Translations under genes and position numbers: made by a program | Notes under the pieces: generated by a model | Seen by the model: only the letters and a program-made list of their open reading frames with translations | Told to the model about the DNA's origin: nothing | The model's database searches: none | Shown here: positions 1 to 12,096 of the stretch, in pieces | Numbering within the stretch: position 1 is the first letter of the stretch | Layout of the letters: each line of letters begins with the position of its first letter | Assembly: GCF_041146395.1 (NCBI RefSeq) | Contig: NC_090996.1 | Location: 28,792,738-28,856,737 of the forward strand | From: Eulemur rufifrons | Taxonomy: Eukaryota; Chordata; Mammalia; Primates; Lemuridae | DNA length: 64,000 nt | Direction: 5' to 3'

Positions 1-75
1 AGCAAAGTGAAGTGACTTGTCCGGGGTCTCACGGCCGAGCAGTAGTGAACTCCGCGAGTTCTGAATGCCAAACCC
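1..75 (-). mobile_element. MIR remnant
   Basis: AAGTGACTTGTCCGGGGTCT and the following bases resemble the antisense core of MIR, cut by the window edge. Confidence 0.5.
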
Positions 76-1685
76 ACATCTGGCATCTCTCCTGGAAGCA
101 TCAGTAACTGACGGACGGAAGGACAACTGCTCTTATGCCAACTCCTTTGTGGGTCTTTAAGCTTATTTCTGGGAACAGAGCCAATGTGGAAGGAGGGCCC
201 AGGAGAGGGGGAAGTCTCCAGGCCACGCCTCCAAGGCCTTGGGAACATCATGGACCAGGATGGGCCACTGGGAAAAAACTCCAGGCACACACACCCTTGC
301 ACGCACACTTCGCCCACCCCTTTATTGCTGCCCTGTAAGTCAGATGGAAACAGACGAGAAAAGGGAAATCTGTGTGCTTAAAAAATAAAAAGGCATATCA
401 CACAACATAGCTCTTCCGCAGCATGACACAGACCCCGGTGACCTCCGCAGAGAAGGGCGGGGTGGCCTCAGCGCCCCTGGTTCTTCCACCCCGCCACTAA
501 GAAGACCTCTCCTCAGCTGCCTCTGCCCAGTCAGCGTCTCTTCACGGCAGTCTCACCCTGCCTGCCCCTCACCTACCCCTACTGTTGGCTGGTCACAAAC
601 TGCCTCCCACCCACTGTCCCCTCAAATGCTCCTGCTACCTCAAGGGAACTGGAACGTGACTTTCCACCCAAAAGCCTTCTACCTTGGCATGCTCCTGCCA
701 AGGAGCTGAGCCCTGTCCCACCAGCCCAGCCAGCCCCTTCTTCCTCAAAGCAGCTTCCAGGCCGTGCCTCTGAGTCGCCTCTGCCTCTTCCCTTCAGAGG
801 TCCAGGCTATCCTGTCCAGCAGCCCCAAGGGGCCCGCTGTCCCTCCTGAGCCTGGAGGTTCCTCTCCCAACACCCAGGCCACACTCTACCTGCCTCGCCC
901 GCCCAGCCCCATCCAGCTCACACAGTTCCTGGCAACGGCCCCCGGTACCATCGGACATGCTCTGCCCCCCCGGATGGGACCTCTTGGCAGACACTGACTC
1001 TGTGGAGCACTGTCCCCCCCGTCCTGAGCCACACACGTCTCTCTCACCACCCAAGAGCCCACATCCTCCCACCCCTCTTCTCCCCCGTGGGTCCTGGCCT
1101 AGGCTCCTGCGCTGGCTCTTCCTCTTCCTCACCTCTGGATATGGGCAGCATCCCGGGCTCGGTCAACAGCCCTCCTTCCTCTCCTGGGGCCACCCATGAG
1201 CCACCCACGTGTCTGTGGGTCCCGCACTGCTGGCTCCAGCCCTGACCTCCACTCTGAGCTCTAGAGCCTTCTCCACAGGGAGCCCACGGGCTTCTGGGAC
1301 TCCACAGACTGCCAGCCGCTTTGTCTGTCCCACACCACCTGTGCCCTCGTCACTCGCATGCCGTGGCCAGTACTCAGTGAACATCTGTTGAGTGAATAAA
1401 CACTCCGATGCCTGCTGACACCTCTGAGGCCACTGACTGGGCGCTCCAAGACCCTCCACTCACCAGCACAGCCACACTCTGTTTCCAGCCACCACCTGGA
1501 CGCCACCCTCCATGGCTTCCACAGCTCCTATCTGTAATCACAGTCCCCCCTCCCCGGCCCTGGCTCAGCCTGCTGGACGGCTCCAGATCTGCAGCCTGTG
1601 GCTCTCTCCCCACCAGGCCTACAGCTCCGCCGGGTCCCCACCCTGCACCACTCACCCTGGTGGCCCCTCTCCTTGCCTTTGCAGT

Positions 1686-1923
1686 CAGGGGTTCTCAACC
1701 TCAGCACTGCTGATATTTGGAGACAGATGATTCCGTGTGGTGGGGCTGTCCTGTGCCTTGCAGGACATTCAGCAGCACCTTTGGCCTTTACACACTAGGT
1801 GCCAGTAACATCCCCTCCCCTCAGTTGTGATGACCCAAAATGTCTCCAGACATTGTCAGTGGCCCCTGGTGGTGGGGGGGCGGGGGGCGGGCAGGCAAAA
1901 TCACCCCACATTGAGAAGCACTG
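1686..1923 (-). mobile_element. MER20 (hAT-Charlie) DNA element
   Basis: Starts CAGGGGTTCTCAACCTCAGC and ends CATTGAGAAGCACTG, short terminal inverted repeats of the hAT type. The interior has CAAAATGTCTCCAGACATTG. It reads opposite to the usual consensus direction. Confidence 0.83.
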
Positions 1924-2314
1924 TGCTAGGTCACTGCACCTGCTATTTCTCGCCCTTTCCCTGGGTGCAGATTGGTGTTGGCCAAAACCTCAGACCTAGG
2001 CTGACCAGTGCAGACACTGGGCACATCACACATTATCAAGAACATCTGATCCAAACCTTCCAATCTTCCTCCCTTGCTCAGACTCTCAGCCTAGTTCATT
2101 CTCCCCACATAGCCTTGGGCCACCCAGACGAGGGAGAGAGAAGGAGACCCAGAGCTGAAGACCCAGCTGCAGCAGGCAGGAGGGTGCTGGTGGCCCAGGA
2201 CACGGGGCTGGAGGGGCGAAGAGAGTGGCTGAGATTTGCCTGGATTCTCAGAAGGGCCAGATCCAGCACCCGGGGCCCTGTGACCCCAGCCGGGTGAGCA
2301 GACGCCCCGAGCAC

Positions 2315-2437
2315 CTGGCTGGGCAGCGTTGTTCATGATCCTGATGAGCCTTTCGGCCAGGAGATGGTTGTAGGTGGTTTTCTCAGCCGCGTTTGGCACT
2401 GGGAGCTGGATTCGTTCTAATTTCTCAGGATCCATGC
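2315..2437 (-). CDS. CLEC16A: CLEC16A internal exon, about residues 510-551
   Basis: This 123-nt exon encodes MDPEKLERIQLPVPNAAEKT, TYNHLLAERL and IRIMNNAAQP, completing a split Gly at its start and giving the first base of a split Asp at its end. The acceptor is CTGTTCCAG. The donor is CCAG|GTGCTC, the weakest in the window because it lacks A at +4 and G at +5. It is the last exon of the gene in this window. The next exon, expected to begin by completing Asp-Gly-Lys-Ile, lies before position 1. Leu replaces a Pro that I recall in human NHPLAERL. Confidence 0.95.
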
Positions 2438-3963
2438 CTGGAACAGAGAAAGAGGCCACCCCTGTATTAGAAGCATTCCACACTTGGGGAATACAGAACT
2501 AGAGAAACACAGACCAGACATAAAGGAAACCACAGTCATCCCCAAGCATCGTACCTTCAAGCTCTTAACCACAAACTCAATGAGCTGGACCCGACGTTCA
2601 ACACTCGGGCAGCAGGTTCTGAGCTGGGCAGGGCAGATGCCACTCTGCCCCTGATGGGGTGGCATTAGCAGACACAGACTAAGCTAAACCTTGATTACAG
2701 AAAGGTGCACGTACAACGAAACCAATACAGCAGATCTGACAGCAGGCAAAGGAATTATTTTTCCTTGGTGAAAACTCAGCAGTTCCCCATGTGAAAAGAA
2801 ACAGCATTTAAAAGACAAAAGATGAGATGGGGGTGGGGAAGGTTCATGAGAAGAGGGAATGTGCCAAGTCTGTGACAAGCCACATTATCGTTTTTCCTAA
2901 GGAAACACCTAGGAGCCGGGGTGACGGGAGACCGTCAGGGCTGCTAGAACCATCCAGGCCCCGAACAAGAGGTCTTCAAACCGCTCACCAGCTCATCTAG
3001 CATGACTCTTGAAAATACACTTGTAGAAACAAACATTTGCTTGATCCAAGCACAGAGAACCAAATGGATTGTTTATGCCTGAAGCACGTCCTTTCCTGTT
3101 ATTCTACAAAAGGGGGGAAGGTGGCATTTCTCGGAACTCTTGAAATACGGCCCCTTGAGTATCGGATGACGCGTCATTTAGAACCTTGACAAAATAGTGG
3201 AAGATAGCGCTGAAGAGCTGATCGTCTGGATTCTAAGTAACTCCTACTCCACGTTGACGTAATAAACCATAACAATATATCTTGCCTCGTTGAATTCCTT
3301 CCAGGTCCCAGCGAGAGGCCAAACCATACCAGAGACATGACGGGCGAGGGACAGCCCTCCTCTCTCTCATGCTCCACAAACGTGGCTTCGTCAAAACATT
3401 TGTTTGCAGTGAAAATTTAATTTGTGGATTTTGTACCCCATCTTGATGCTAAATGTCCAACTCTGAAGCGTTCTGGCTTATAAAATGGCAAGAAGAATGT
3501 CAACTGAATCTTTCTGGCATTTGTTTTTTCCTAGAGCTGTCAGCACGGTCCTAACATCTCGCTAGCCTCTAATTTCTGGCCCTTTGTGAACCGCCAGTCT
3601 GTGGTTCTGGTGGGAATCAGGCTCCTCTGCCTCCCGGGGCATCACCCACCTGTGGGACCCGACCATGCCCTGGCTCCACGGCACAGAGGGCAGCGGCAGG
3701 CCCAGCTGCTGGCTGCTCCGAACGTGGTGGTGGCCACAGAACCACAGAAAGGGGCAAACTGGTCTTGAATTTCCATAGAGAGGTCCATTTTGTCTCTTTC
3801 CTATTATTGCCATTCCCCCCCCCCATTAGAATTTCTGGAAAATGAGAAAATCTGTGGCAAAATCTTTTATTGACAGGAAGAAAAATGTTCTGAGATTCTC
3901 CTGACTGGTCCCCACCGGCAGCTCCACGCTCCGATGGGAGGGCCCCGGAGGACTGACTGCAAC

Positions 3964-4055
3964 ACTTCAGCGAGGAAATTAAGGCCCAGAGATGTTAAGC
4001 TGCTTCCCCAAGGTCACGGAGCAAGTCAGAGGCACAACGTGAACCGTCTTCAGAT
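3964..4055 (-). mobile_element. MIR remnant
   Basis: GCGAGGAAATTAAGGCCCAG and TTCCCCAAGGTCACGGAGCA match the antisense MIR core. Confidence 0.65.
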
Positions 4056-4227
4056 GATTTCAAGGGTGGGCTGGGTCCAGATGGGAAGGTGGTGGCACCA
4101 CCCACACGGAGAGCCCAGGGTGCCTGCCCTCCCACGCTGACAACAGCTGCCACCTCGAAGGTGGCCTCCATGTCCCTGGGCTCACTCTCTCCAACGGAGA
4201 GAGTCGGTGTGGTAGGAATTTTGTTTT

Positions 4228-4370
4228 GATACTTGACCTATTTGAACCTCAGTCTCCTCACCTGTGAAATGGGAATAATTACGGTAACTACCCGCAGGGA
4301 CCGTTGTCAGGATTGAAGGAGGAAAAGCACTCTGCCACAGAGTGCTGTTACTGCCTGTTATTATGCACAG
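4228..4370 (+). mobile_element. MIR
   Basis: CCTCAGTCTCCTCACCTGTG, AAATGGGAATAATTACGGTA and TGTCAGGATTGAAGGAGGAA are the 3' half of MIR. Confidence 0.78.
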
Positions 4371-5330
4371 ACGGGAATTTTTAGTTTAAGCAACGATTAA
4401 TATGTTTCCATATCATTCGTGTTACAAAAGGAAAGGAAGAATGAAAACCAAAGCTAAACCCGAGCTACAGAAAGCGGCCCAAAAAAGACATGCTGAGCTG
4501 TTTGGGGCCCCTCTCAGGGGATGAGCTACTCAGGTTGGGTTCTGAGGGATGAATAAGAGTTTGCCTTGAGTTGGACAGGGAGGACCAGGACTTGACAGGC
4601 CAAGGGGGGACTGTGGGGACTGGAGCAGAGCTGGGGAGGGGTCATGGGGTGGAGGATGGGAGGGACAGGCAAGGCTCGGTGCCAGGACCGCCGGAGGGTG
4701 AGTCGGTGGAGGAGGCCATGAGAGGCAGCCAGTGGCAGGTGACGTGATCTGGTTGTGCCACGGCTGACTGTGGGGTGGTCTCCTCGCTTCTGGCGCCTTT
4801 CCCAGTAGACCCACTGCTGCAATACATTCCATGCCAGGTGGACTTGACCGACCGTGGAAGACAGAACAGAGGCAATTCCACACAACATGTGGCAAAACTG
4901 TACAAAACAAACAAACAAACAAAAATATCCCTTTTTGAACATCTCCCTTCTTTCCCCAAAGTTCCTTCTGAGCCAGGTGGCTCATTTCCTCTCCGTGTCT
5001 CTCTTTCTCCCACCACAGATGGCTTCTAAAATCCCCTGTTGCTCTGAATCCGTCACGCTGGCCTGCGGTTTTCAAGGCCTGTGCAGCGAGTCAACGGCCC
5101 CAGACAGTCCTCTGGCTCCAGAAGCCTTAGGAAGCAGTTGGTGGCCACTGATGACCCAGTGTTTCTCAAGCAGGCCTCACCATTTGCCAAAATACTCAGT
5201 CGAAACAAACAAACAACAAAAACCCCAGGTCTCTGGGTAAAGCCAGCGTGCCTTTGGGAGGAAGGAAGGGAGGATTCTGCCAAGACAACAAGATTTCCTT
5301 CATAGGGAAGCACTGTAAAAATGGTGACCA

Positions 5331-5520
5331 CGAGCGAGGCATGTTCCCTGCAATGCCCCATCTAATCCTTATGACATTCTATGAAGGAGGTAAAATTATT
5401 TCCATTTTATAGATGAGGAAACTGAGGCTCAAAGACGACAAGGAGCTTGCCTGAGGTCACACAGATAGTGGAAAAGCCCCGAGCTTAACGCGGTCCTGTG
5501 ACTCCCGGGCCACCTTCCAC
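5331..5520 (-). mobile_element. MIR
   Basis: ATTTTATAGATGAGGAAACT and CTTGCCTGAGGTCACACAGA are the classic antisense MIR core. Confidence 0.82.
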
Positions 5521-5559
5521 CCTCTCTGCTGTGTCCCATGACACTTGTTAATTCTTCTC

Positions 5560-5665
5560 TGTCCCTCCGCCTGCCCAAGCTACATGTGACACAGTGTCTA
5601 GCAGTGTTCTTGGCACAAAGGCAACAGTCCATAAATGTTTGCTGAATTAATTTAATAAGTTTTAA
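5560..5665 (+). mobile_element. L2 3' end remnant
   Basis: The short end GTGTTCTTGGCACAAAGGCA through CATAAATGTTTGCTGAATTA matches the L2 terminus. Confidence 0.55.
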
Positions 5666-6122
5666 AGGCATTAACTAATTTCGATCAAATTTAACCCACT
5701 ACAAAACAGAGGGGCAGAGGATCAGACATATCTAAAACTTAGGGGAAAATGTACATAAAACAGAAGCTACAACATGACAGCTGAGCAGAACAGCCCAACT
5801 GTCACCCAGGCGCAAAAGAGACTAGAAAGAAATAAACAAAATTATTGGCAATTGGTTACTGTGAGGTAATCAATTATAACTAATCATAGGCAAGTGAAAA
5901 AAAATCTTATTCTCATTTTTGTCATTTTTGTTTTCTATAACAAACATTACATCATCATCACTATTCCTAGGACGGCATTTAATTTGTGGAAAAGCATTTG
6001 ATTTCGGTTTAAACCACCTTCCTGAAACGAAATGATGGCTGACAATTCTGAATGAATAAGGTCAACGTCGAGGCATAACAGGGACATACATGTGCAAGGT
6101 AAGACAGCACACGTGTACGAGG

Positions 6123-6141
6123 ACACACACACACACACACA
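6123..6141 (+). repeat. (AC)n microsatellite
   Basis: Nine AC units plus one A, without interruption. Confidence 0.95.
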
Positions 6142-6289
6142 GTTTTAGTCACAGAAAGGCAAGTTTTGCTGCAAACCCAATAGCGTTTCTTTGCTAGTCA
6201 TTTCCCTCTGGAAATAAACTGAAATAAACACTGTGGGTAACGTATTTTCTTATCTGCTTCAACCCCTAAGTGCCTAGTGACAGAAAAAT

Positions 6290-6620
6290 TCCAAAGAAAC
6301 CCCGACGCACTTCACTGACCACTAGCTCGCCGACTTCCAGCAGACCGCGAGGGCCTGGCCCCTCCCTCAGCCCCGCCTCGGGGCCAGGCCTGCGCCAACC
6401 ACATGAGTCAGGGTGGGCGTCCCCTTCTCTGCAGGGGTGGGCGTGGAACTCCCAACTCTCTCTTTCAAAGAATCCAAAACAGAAGGGAAGGGCGTGGCTC
6501 CGCAATGTGAGTTGTGCTTTCTGGATTCTTCCCCCTCAGGGACAGACCCCACTCGGGGAGGGGTGGAAAAGACCCAGACCAGAGCTGCCCTAAGACGAGT
6601 CAGACAGACAAACCTGGATA
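6290..6620. promoter_or_regulatory. GC-rich patch with AP-1 and CACC/KLF-like motifs
   Basis: TGAGTCA (AP-1 consensus) at 6404-6410 is followed directly by GGGTGGGCGT at 6411-6420, and the same ten bases recur at 6435-6444. A perfect 11-bp inverted repeat, GGCCTGGCCCC/GGGGCCAGGCC, lies just to the left (6352-6362 and 6380-6390). The patch stands out in an otherwise A/T-richer intron and carries no recognised repeat. An intronic enhancer is only a possibility. Confidence 0.3.
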
Positions 6621-7759
6621 AAGAGACCATGAGAATACCAGGTAAATAATGTTCCCACTTTTAACATTTCTTTTGACCACGCAAGGTCTCCTTGGCTGCA
6701 GTCCCGCCAAGCACTGCCAGCTTTGGAAAACTATAAGCCAACGATTTCGAAAGCTAACCAGATGTTGGGTCGATTTCCAGTGTACTTCCAGTTGTGATTA
6801 TGTGTCAGCCAAGATCCAAAGTGACGTTTTGCCAGCTCTCTGCATGGCGAATGCCTCCTTTTATCCTATTACCTTTCAACCTTTCCCACATCGCTCAGTG
6901 TGGCTACTTCTCAGCTAAACACAACACAACAAAAAAGACAAAAAGCCCACGACTCTTCCTGCGCAAACAATGAAAGGAGGGGCGGGAGCAGAGGGTGGTG
7001 GGTGGACAGGGAACCTTTAACACAAAGGCTGCAAAACTCGCCCCCTACCCCCGCCTGCCCTTGGACTTGACGGAAGAGCGAAGGCTGCATTTTCTGTTAA
7101 GAAACTAACCAGAATTCATTATGTGGCCCAACTGAATCACGACAAGCGCCTTCCGCCAGCCGGTCAACCCTTTCCACTGTGGGATATTCATTTCGGTGCA
7201 GCATCTAATCTATTATGATTTACTGGAAGGCCTGAGCTCACATTTGGTTTTTATTAACATTGCTTTTATGTTAGAATTGTCTATGAGGAAAAATTTATCA
7301 GAAAGAGACCATCTCATTCCGAGGCCTGCTTGGGGGTCAGGATCTGGAAAAGAGACTGAAGGTCAAAGCAGCGAACCACCCGCTACGTAACCAAAAACTG
7401 ACCAACCAGCCAACAGCCACCAAAACCACCAGAGGCAGAGCCTGTGCCACAGGCCGGGACTGCGCATTCGCCAGCTGCCCGCGAGGCAGCTCCCCCGGGG
7501 CACCTGGGCCTCAGGGCACCAAACTTGAACTTTCTAGTTTCTTTTCCAAAACCGCTCCGTGGCCCATGCTCGCTGATTCTGGAAATGGCACCGCATGTCA
7601 CATAGAGACAGGACTCAGGAACTTGGGCCTCACCCACACTCCCCCTTGGTGCCCCTCCCATTCACATCTGGCAGCTGTCCTGTCCCCAGCCCCGCGCCTC
7701 TCCTCGTCTCCCCATCTTAGTAAACGGCCCCCCACGGCTGACCAAGCCAAAGCGCAGGA

Positions 7760-8540
7760 GCCGTCCTCGACACGGCCCTCTCACGTCGCCGCGCCTCCCC
7801 ACACCCGATCCGTCAGCGCGTCCTGGCTCTGGCTCCACAGCTGTCGTAAACCCTTCCGGTTTCCCCCGTCTCGACAGCCAGCACCCTGATCCAATCCACA
7901 TTCTCTCTCGCCTGGACTGCTACAGCAGCTTCCTAAGAAGGCTCCCGGCTTTGCCCCCTCGAGACTCACTCCCCCACCCCCATTAATCCACTTTCCATCT
8001 AGTAGCCAGAAATTTCTTTTAAAAAAAACTCCCATCCGATCACATCACTATCCTACTTAAAAATCCTGTAGGGATTTCCTGCTGCAATTGGAATAATATT
8101 TAAATTCATTTCACAGCCTTCGAGGCCCTTCATGATCCGGTCCCTGCCTGCCTGGCCAGCCTCACCTTGGCCTGCTTTCTGCTCCTCAAATGTGTGAGCT
8201 CTCCCCCACCTTAGGGCCTTTGCACGTGCTGTTCCTGCTGCCTGGAGCACTCCTGTCCCAGATCTTCGCAGAGCTGGCTCCTTCTCACTCTTCGGGCATC
8301 GGCTCCGATGCTCCTTCTTCGGAGAAGCCTTCTCTGACCACCCTGGCTGGTAACCTAGTGACCGCTGTACCACGACTACCTGTTACTCCTCAACCTCCAT
8401 TCTGCTCGTTTCCTTCTACCACTTGTCACAATCACAATTGATCTTGGTGTTCACTTGAACAAGACAAACAAGATTCGTTCCACTGCCTGCAACCATACCT
8501 TGCCCATTGCAAGCACTCAGCAAACATCTGTTGAATGACA
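7760..8540 (+). mobile_element. L2 LINE 3' half
   Basis: Typical L2 order is seen: CTCCCATCCGATCACATCAC, CCTTCATGATCCGGTCCCTG, CCTTTGCACGTGCTGTTCCT, GAGAAGCCTTCTCTGACCAC, and an end at CAAACATCTGTTGAATGA. It is strongly diverged, as expected for this ancient family. Confidence 0.82.
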
Positions 8541-9234
8541 AGAAAACCTTTCGGTTCCCCCTCAACTCCGCCCCCATCTCTCCATCCCTCCCATCTTCCC
8601 ACTGAATCACTGTGAACCTGCCCTGAGGGGTGCAGAGTGGATCAGACCCCTTCCTGGCCCCACCGCCCTCCAGCAGCCCCCACACGCTTGTAGGAATGCG
8701 GTTCACGGTCATTGCCTGCACCGCGGCCTGTAGACCGGCTCCGGCCTGCCTGCCTCTCAGGGCACCCTGCTGTCAAGGACACGCTGCCGCTCAGCGTGAG
8801 GCCAGGGCAGCGATCCTACAGGTGTGTCACAGGCTCTCTGCCACCCCCCACCTTGCTCTGCCCTCTCCCTGTTACCCTTCCCACCCTCTGGCTGCTTCTT
8901 CCCAGTTCCCTGACCCCACAGCCCAGGTGTCCTTGGAAATCGGGGATTCACTCCTGCAGGTGGGGTCTACACCCACCACCAGGCATGTGACCCTGAGCTG
9001 GACAGTCTCCTCCCTCGTAGGACTTTCTGCCCAAGTGAGACAGCTGCTCTTTTGGGCAAGGGCCTCGGTCTGCCTGGAGCTTGTAGCCCGTGCTGAGCAA
9101 ACGCCCAGCACACAGCTGGTACCCTGCACGCGTGATTCATCACAACCTACCTGATCACGGTCTTTTAGAACCAAAGGAGTTTTCAGACAAAACAGATGGT
9201 CACTTTCAGAAGAAGGCAAACACGCGTAACCATA

Positions 9235-9782
9235 TAGATTATATGATGCTTGCCTGCTTGAAAACCCTTCAGAGCTTCCTGCCGCATCAGAGCACAATCT
9301 ATTCCCTCTGCAGTCACCAGTTCTCACCGAGATGAGTCCCTGCCACGGTGCTGCCTCCCTCCGCCAGTCTGGTCAGCATGCCTACCTGTCTCTGGGGCAC
9401 CAAGCTTGTTGTCACCTCAGAGCCTTTACTGGGGCCCCGTCTGGGTGCATTCTTCCCTCCGATCTTCACGAGGTAGCTACTTCTCCTCACTTAAGCCTCC
9501 AACAGACCTCTCCGATTTGCCCAGGTGGACACAGCACCCTGGGCCTTCAGCCTGCCCCAGATCCTCACCCAGTTTTACTTTCACCACTGCATGTGTCCCC
9601 ACAGGGAATACCTTACTCACTTGCTTCCTAGTTTATCGTCTGTCTTGGCTGATAGGATGCAGACTCCATGAAAGCATTTGCTTGGTTCACTGCTGCATCC
9701 CCAGTATTAACCCCAGTGCCTGGCATCTAATAGGGCTTCCAAAATGTATGCGGGAAGGGTGAATGAATCAATAAATGAATAG
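9235..9782 (+). mobile_element. L2 LINE 3' fragment
   Basis: It carries CTTGAAAACCCTTCAGAGCT and the diagnostic end with CATGAAAGCATTTGCTTGGT, CCCAGTGCCTGGCATCTAAT and GGTGAATGAATCAATAAATG. Confidence 0.8.
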
Positions 9783-10184
9783 CATTAGCAGAAAATGGAA
9801 GAAGGAAATAAATTCCCTCGAATACACAGTTCTATTCTTCTAAGAAGAAATCCCTAAGAAAGGGAGGTAAGGATGCCCAGGCGGGAAGTCGGGAGGGTGT
9901 CTCTCCAGGACACGTGACTACTGATTGAGGGCACGCTGCAGCACACACGGCAAGCCACGACGTCTCTACTCCCCCACAGGTGGGGGCTCCAGGGAGGACG
10001 TCCCTCGAGAAAACCAGCCACCCAGAGAACCAAGAGCTTTTGCCCACTGCACCTGGGAGTCTGGCAATCACCACCTCACAGACGGCACCTGCCCTGCTGA
10101 GGCCCTGAGCACAGGATACCAGGAAGAGAGCAGCCTTGGGGACCTGCCACACGGCGGAGAGGCAACCATCAGCAAACTTTGGCA

Positions 10185-10340
10185 GAGTGCTGATCGAGTG
10201 CCAGGCGTAGGCTGGGTACTGCAGGGGGCACCAGGACAGCCCTGGTTTCTGCCTTCCAAGGCCTGGCAGTCCAGACTGGCAGAGTGAACATGCAGAGAAA
10301 AAGAGGCATAAAAAAGTGCCATGGGAACTCCGTGGAAATT
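10185..10340 (-). mobile_element. L2 remnant, minus strand
   Basis: GAGTGCCAGGCGTAGGCTGG and TGCCTTCCAAGGCCTGGCAG resemble the antisense 3' part of L2. Weak. Confidence 0.45.
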
Positions 10341-10369
10341 AAAAACGTCTACTCTTCCCAAGACACTGT

Positions 10370-11345
10370 CATGAAAATGAAAAGACATGCCACAGACTGG
10401 GAGGACATCTTTGCAAAATACATCTGATAAAGGACTTTACCCAGAATACATAAAGAACTCTCAAAACCCAATGATAAGAAAAAAGCCCAGTAAAAAATGG
10501 GCAAAGGATTTGAAAAGACTTTTCACCAAAGAAGATATCTATATGATAAATAAATGACATGCAAGATGTTCAACATCATTATTTATTAGGCAAATGCAAA
10601 TTAAAATCACAATCAGATATCACTACACACCCATTAGAATGGCTAAAACTAAAAAGGTGACCATACCAAGTACTGGTGAGGATGTGAAGAAACTGAAACT
10701 TTCATACATTGATGATAGGATGTAAAATAATACGGGCACTTTGGAAAACAGTTTGGCAGTTTCTTTAAAAAAAAAAAAAAAAAACCCAAACGTACACCTC
10801 CCATATGATTCAGCCACTCCATTCCTAGGTATTTACCAAAGAGAAAAGAAAACACAGTTCATACAAAGACTTGTACACAAACACTTACAGCAGCTTTATT
10901 TGCAATGGTCAAAAACTGGAAACAACCCACAAGTCCATTAACAGATGAATGGATAAACAAATTGTGGTACGTTCATACAATGGAACACTCTCAACAAGAA
11001 GAAAAGAACCGATATGCACAATGTGGATGAATCTCGAAATCATTATGTGGATTGGAAGATGCCACACAAAGAAGAGTACACACTGTATGACTCTGTTTAC
11101 AAAGAATTCTAGAAAATGCAAACTAACCTACAGTGACAGGAAGCAGATGGGCGTTACTGGGGAGCCAGGTATGGGAGGAGAGAGAGGGCATGAGGAAACT
11201 TTTGAGGCCATGGATATGTATATTGTCTCGATCTTGGGGATGGTTTCATGGGTGTTTATGTATGTCAAAGCTTGTCAACTGTATACTTTAAATATGTGCA
11301 ATTTACCGTATACCAATAATACCTCAATAAAACTTACTTTAGTAA
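10370..11345 (+). mobile_element. L1M-type LINE, ORF2 3' end and 3' UTR
   Basis: The text GCAAATTAAAATCACAATCA, TACCAAGTACTGGTGAGGAT and GAATGGATAAACAAATTGTG is the characteristic end of old L1 ORF2, followed by a 3' UTR ending TACCTCAATAAAACTTACTT. Frames are broken throughout. An internal A18 run (10769-10786) looks like a later expansion. The element is antisense to CLEC16A. Confidence 0.88.
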
Positions 11346-11354
11346 GTACATAAA

Positions 11355-12078
11355 AAGTACATACTTCTGGCCAAGATAGATTGGATTAACCTCCTGATTC
11401 AAGCAACTTAGAAAACAAGACCAAATATATAAAACAATGGTTATCAGACTCCAGGCAAATGGGCAGCATAGGAAGGTGACCCCTGAGAGAGAGAAGGAAC
11501 AAAAGGGGTATCCCAGGGACTGCTCCAGGTCACTGTCTGGGGAGAGCACCCAGGCCTCAGCACAAGGAGAGAAAACCCAAACCCATAGGCTCTCTGAGAT
11601 GCGAAGAAAGAGTTTGGAATCTGAGGAAGCCAAGTGGCTAAAATGTGTGGGAGACAGTACTGAAGAGGAGGGAGGTGCAGAGGGCTCCTTCCGAGCTTCA
11701 GCTGAGTTCTGATCTGTGCATGCACGTGAGGAAAGGGAAAGACCTACTGGAATGAAGCAGGTGGAGCAACCTCTGGAGCTCACACAGGGCTGGCCAGTGT
11801 GGAAGGTCCCCCTAACCGTGGGACACTACACTGCACAGAGTCTCAGAAGGGCACTGCCTCCCTAGCGGGGCCAAGTCAGCCCTAAACTGTAGGCTGCCTG
11901 GACTAGCTCTAAAAACGCTTAGAAGTAAGCCTCAAAAAGGATCAAACTGATTTCAACTGACTTAACCATAAGCCCCAAAATATTTTTAAAAAGAAAGAAT
12001 CCACCATTCAATGATGTTAAATTCACAGTAACTGTCAATCAATCAAAAATTACCAGGCATAAAAAAAAAAAAAAAAAA
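11355..12078 (+). mobile_element. probable L1M 5' region ending in an A-run
   Basis: The end of this block (CAATCAAAAATTACCAGGCA then A18) resembles the 5' region/ORF1 start of old L1 elements. The upstream part is GA-rich with no intact frame. The assignment is by memory of L1 sequence and is moderate only. Confidence 0.55.
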
Positions 12079-12095
12079 GAGAGAGAGAGAGAGAG
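12079..12095 (+). repeat. (GA)n microsatellite
   Basis: A short GA run (17 bp) follows directly on an A18 tract. It is probably slippage at an old L1 A-run. Confidence 0.9.
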
Positions 12096-12096
12096 G

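Larger units (their letters stand above)
1..2314 (-). other. CLEC16A: CLEC16A intron downstream of the 2315 exon (partial)
   Basis: The intron starts at GTGCTC (2314) and continues past position 1. It contains a MIR end (1-75) and a MER20 (1686-1923). The C-rich stretch 430-1680 yields several overlapping open frames in both directions because stops are rare. None resembles a protein. Confidence 0.8.

Noticed and set aside
4530..5075. 181-codon open frame on the minus strand and overlapping frames
   Set aside because: Several frames are open together, which points to base composition; the region resembles decayed L2.
7430..7560. Possible CpG island or promoter
   Set aside because: The GC-rich stretch is short, with few CpGs, and no transcript start evidence can be seen.
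8630..9154. 174-codon open frame on the plus strand
   Set aside because: Cys/Pro-rich text between two L2 copies with no domain.
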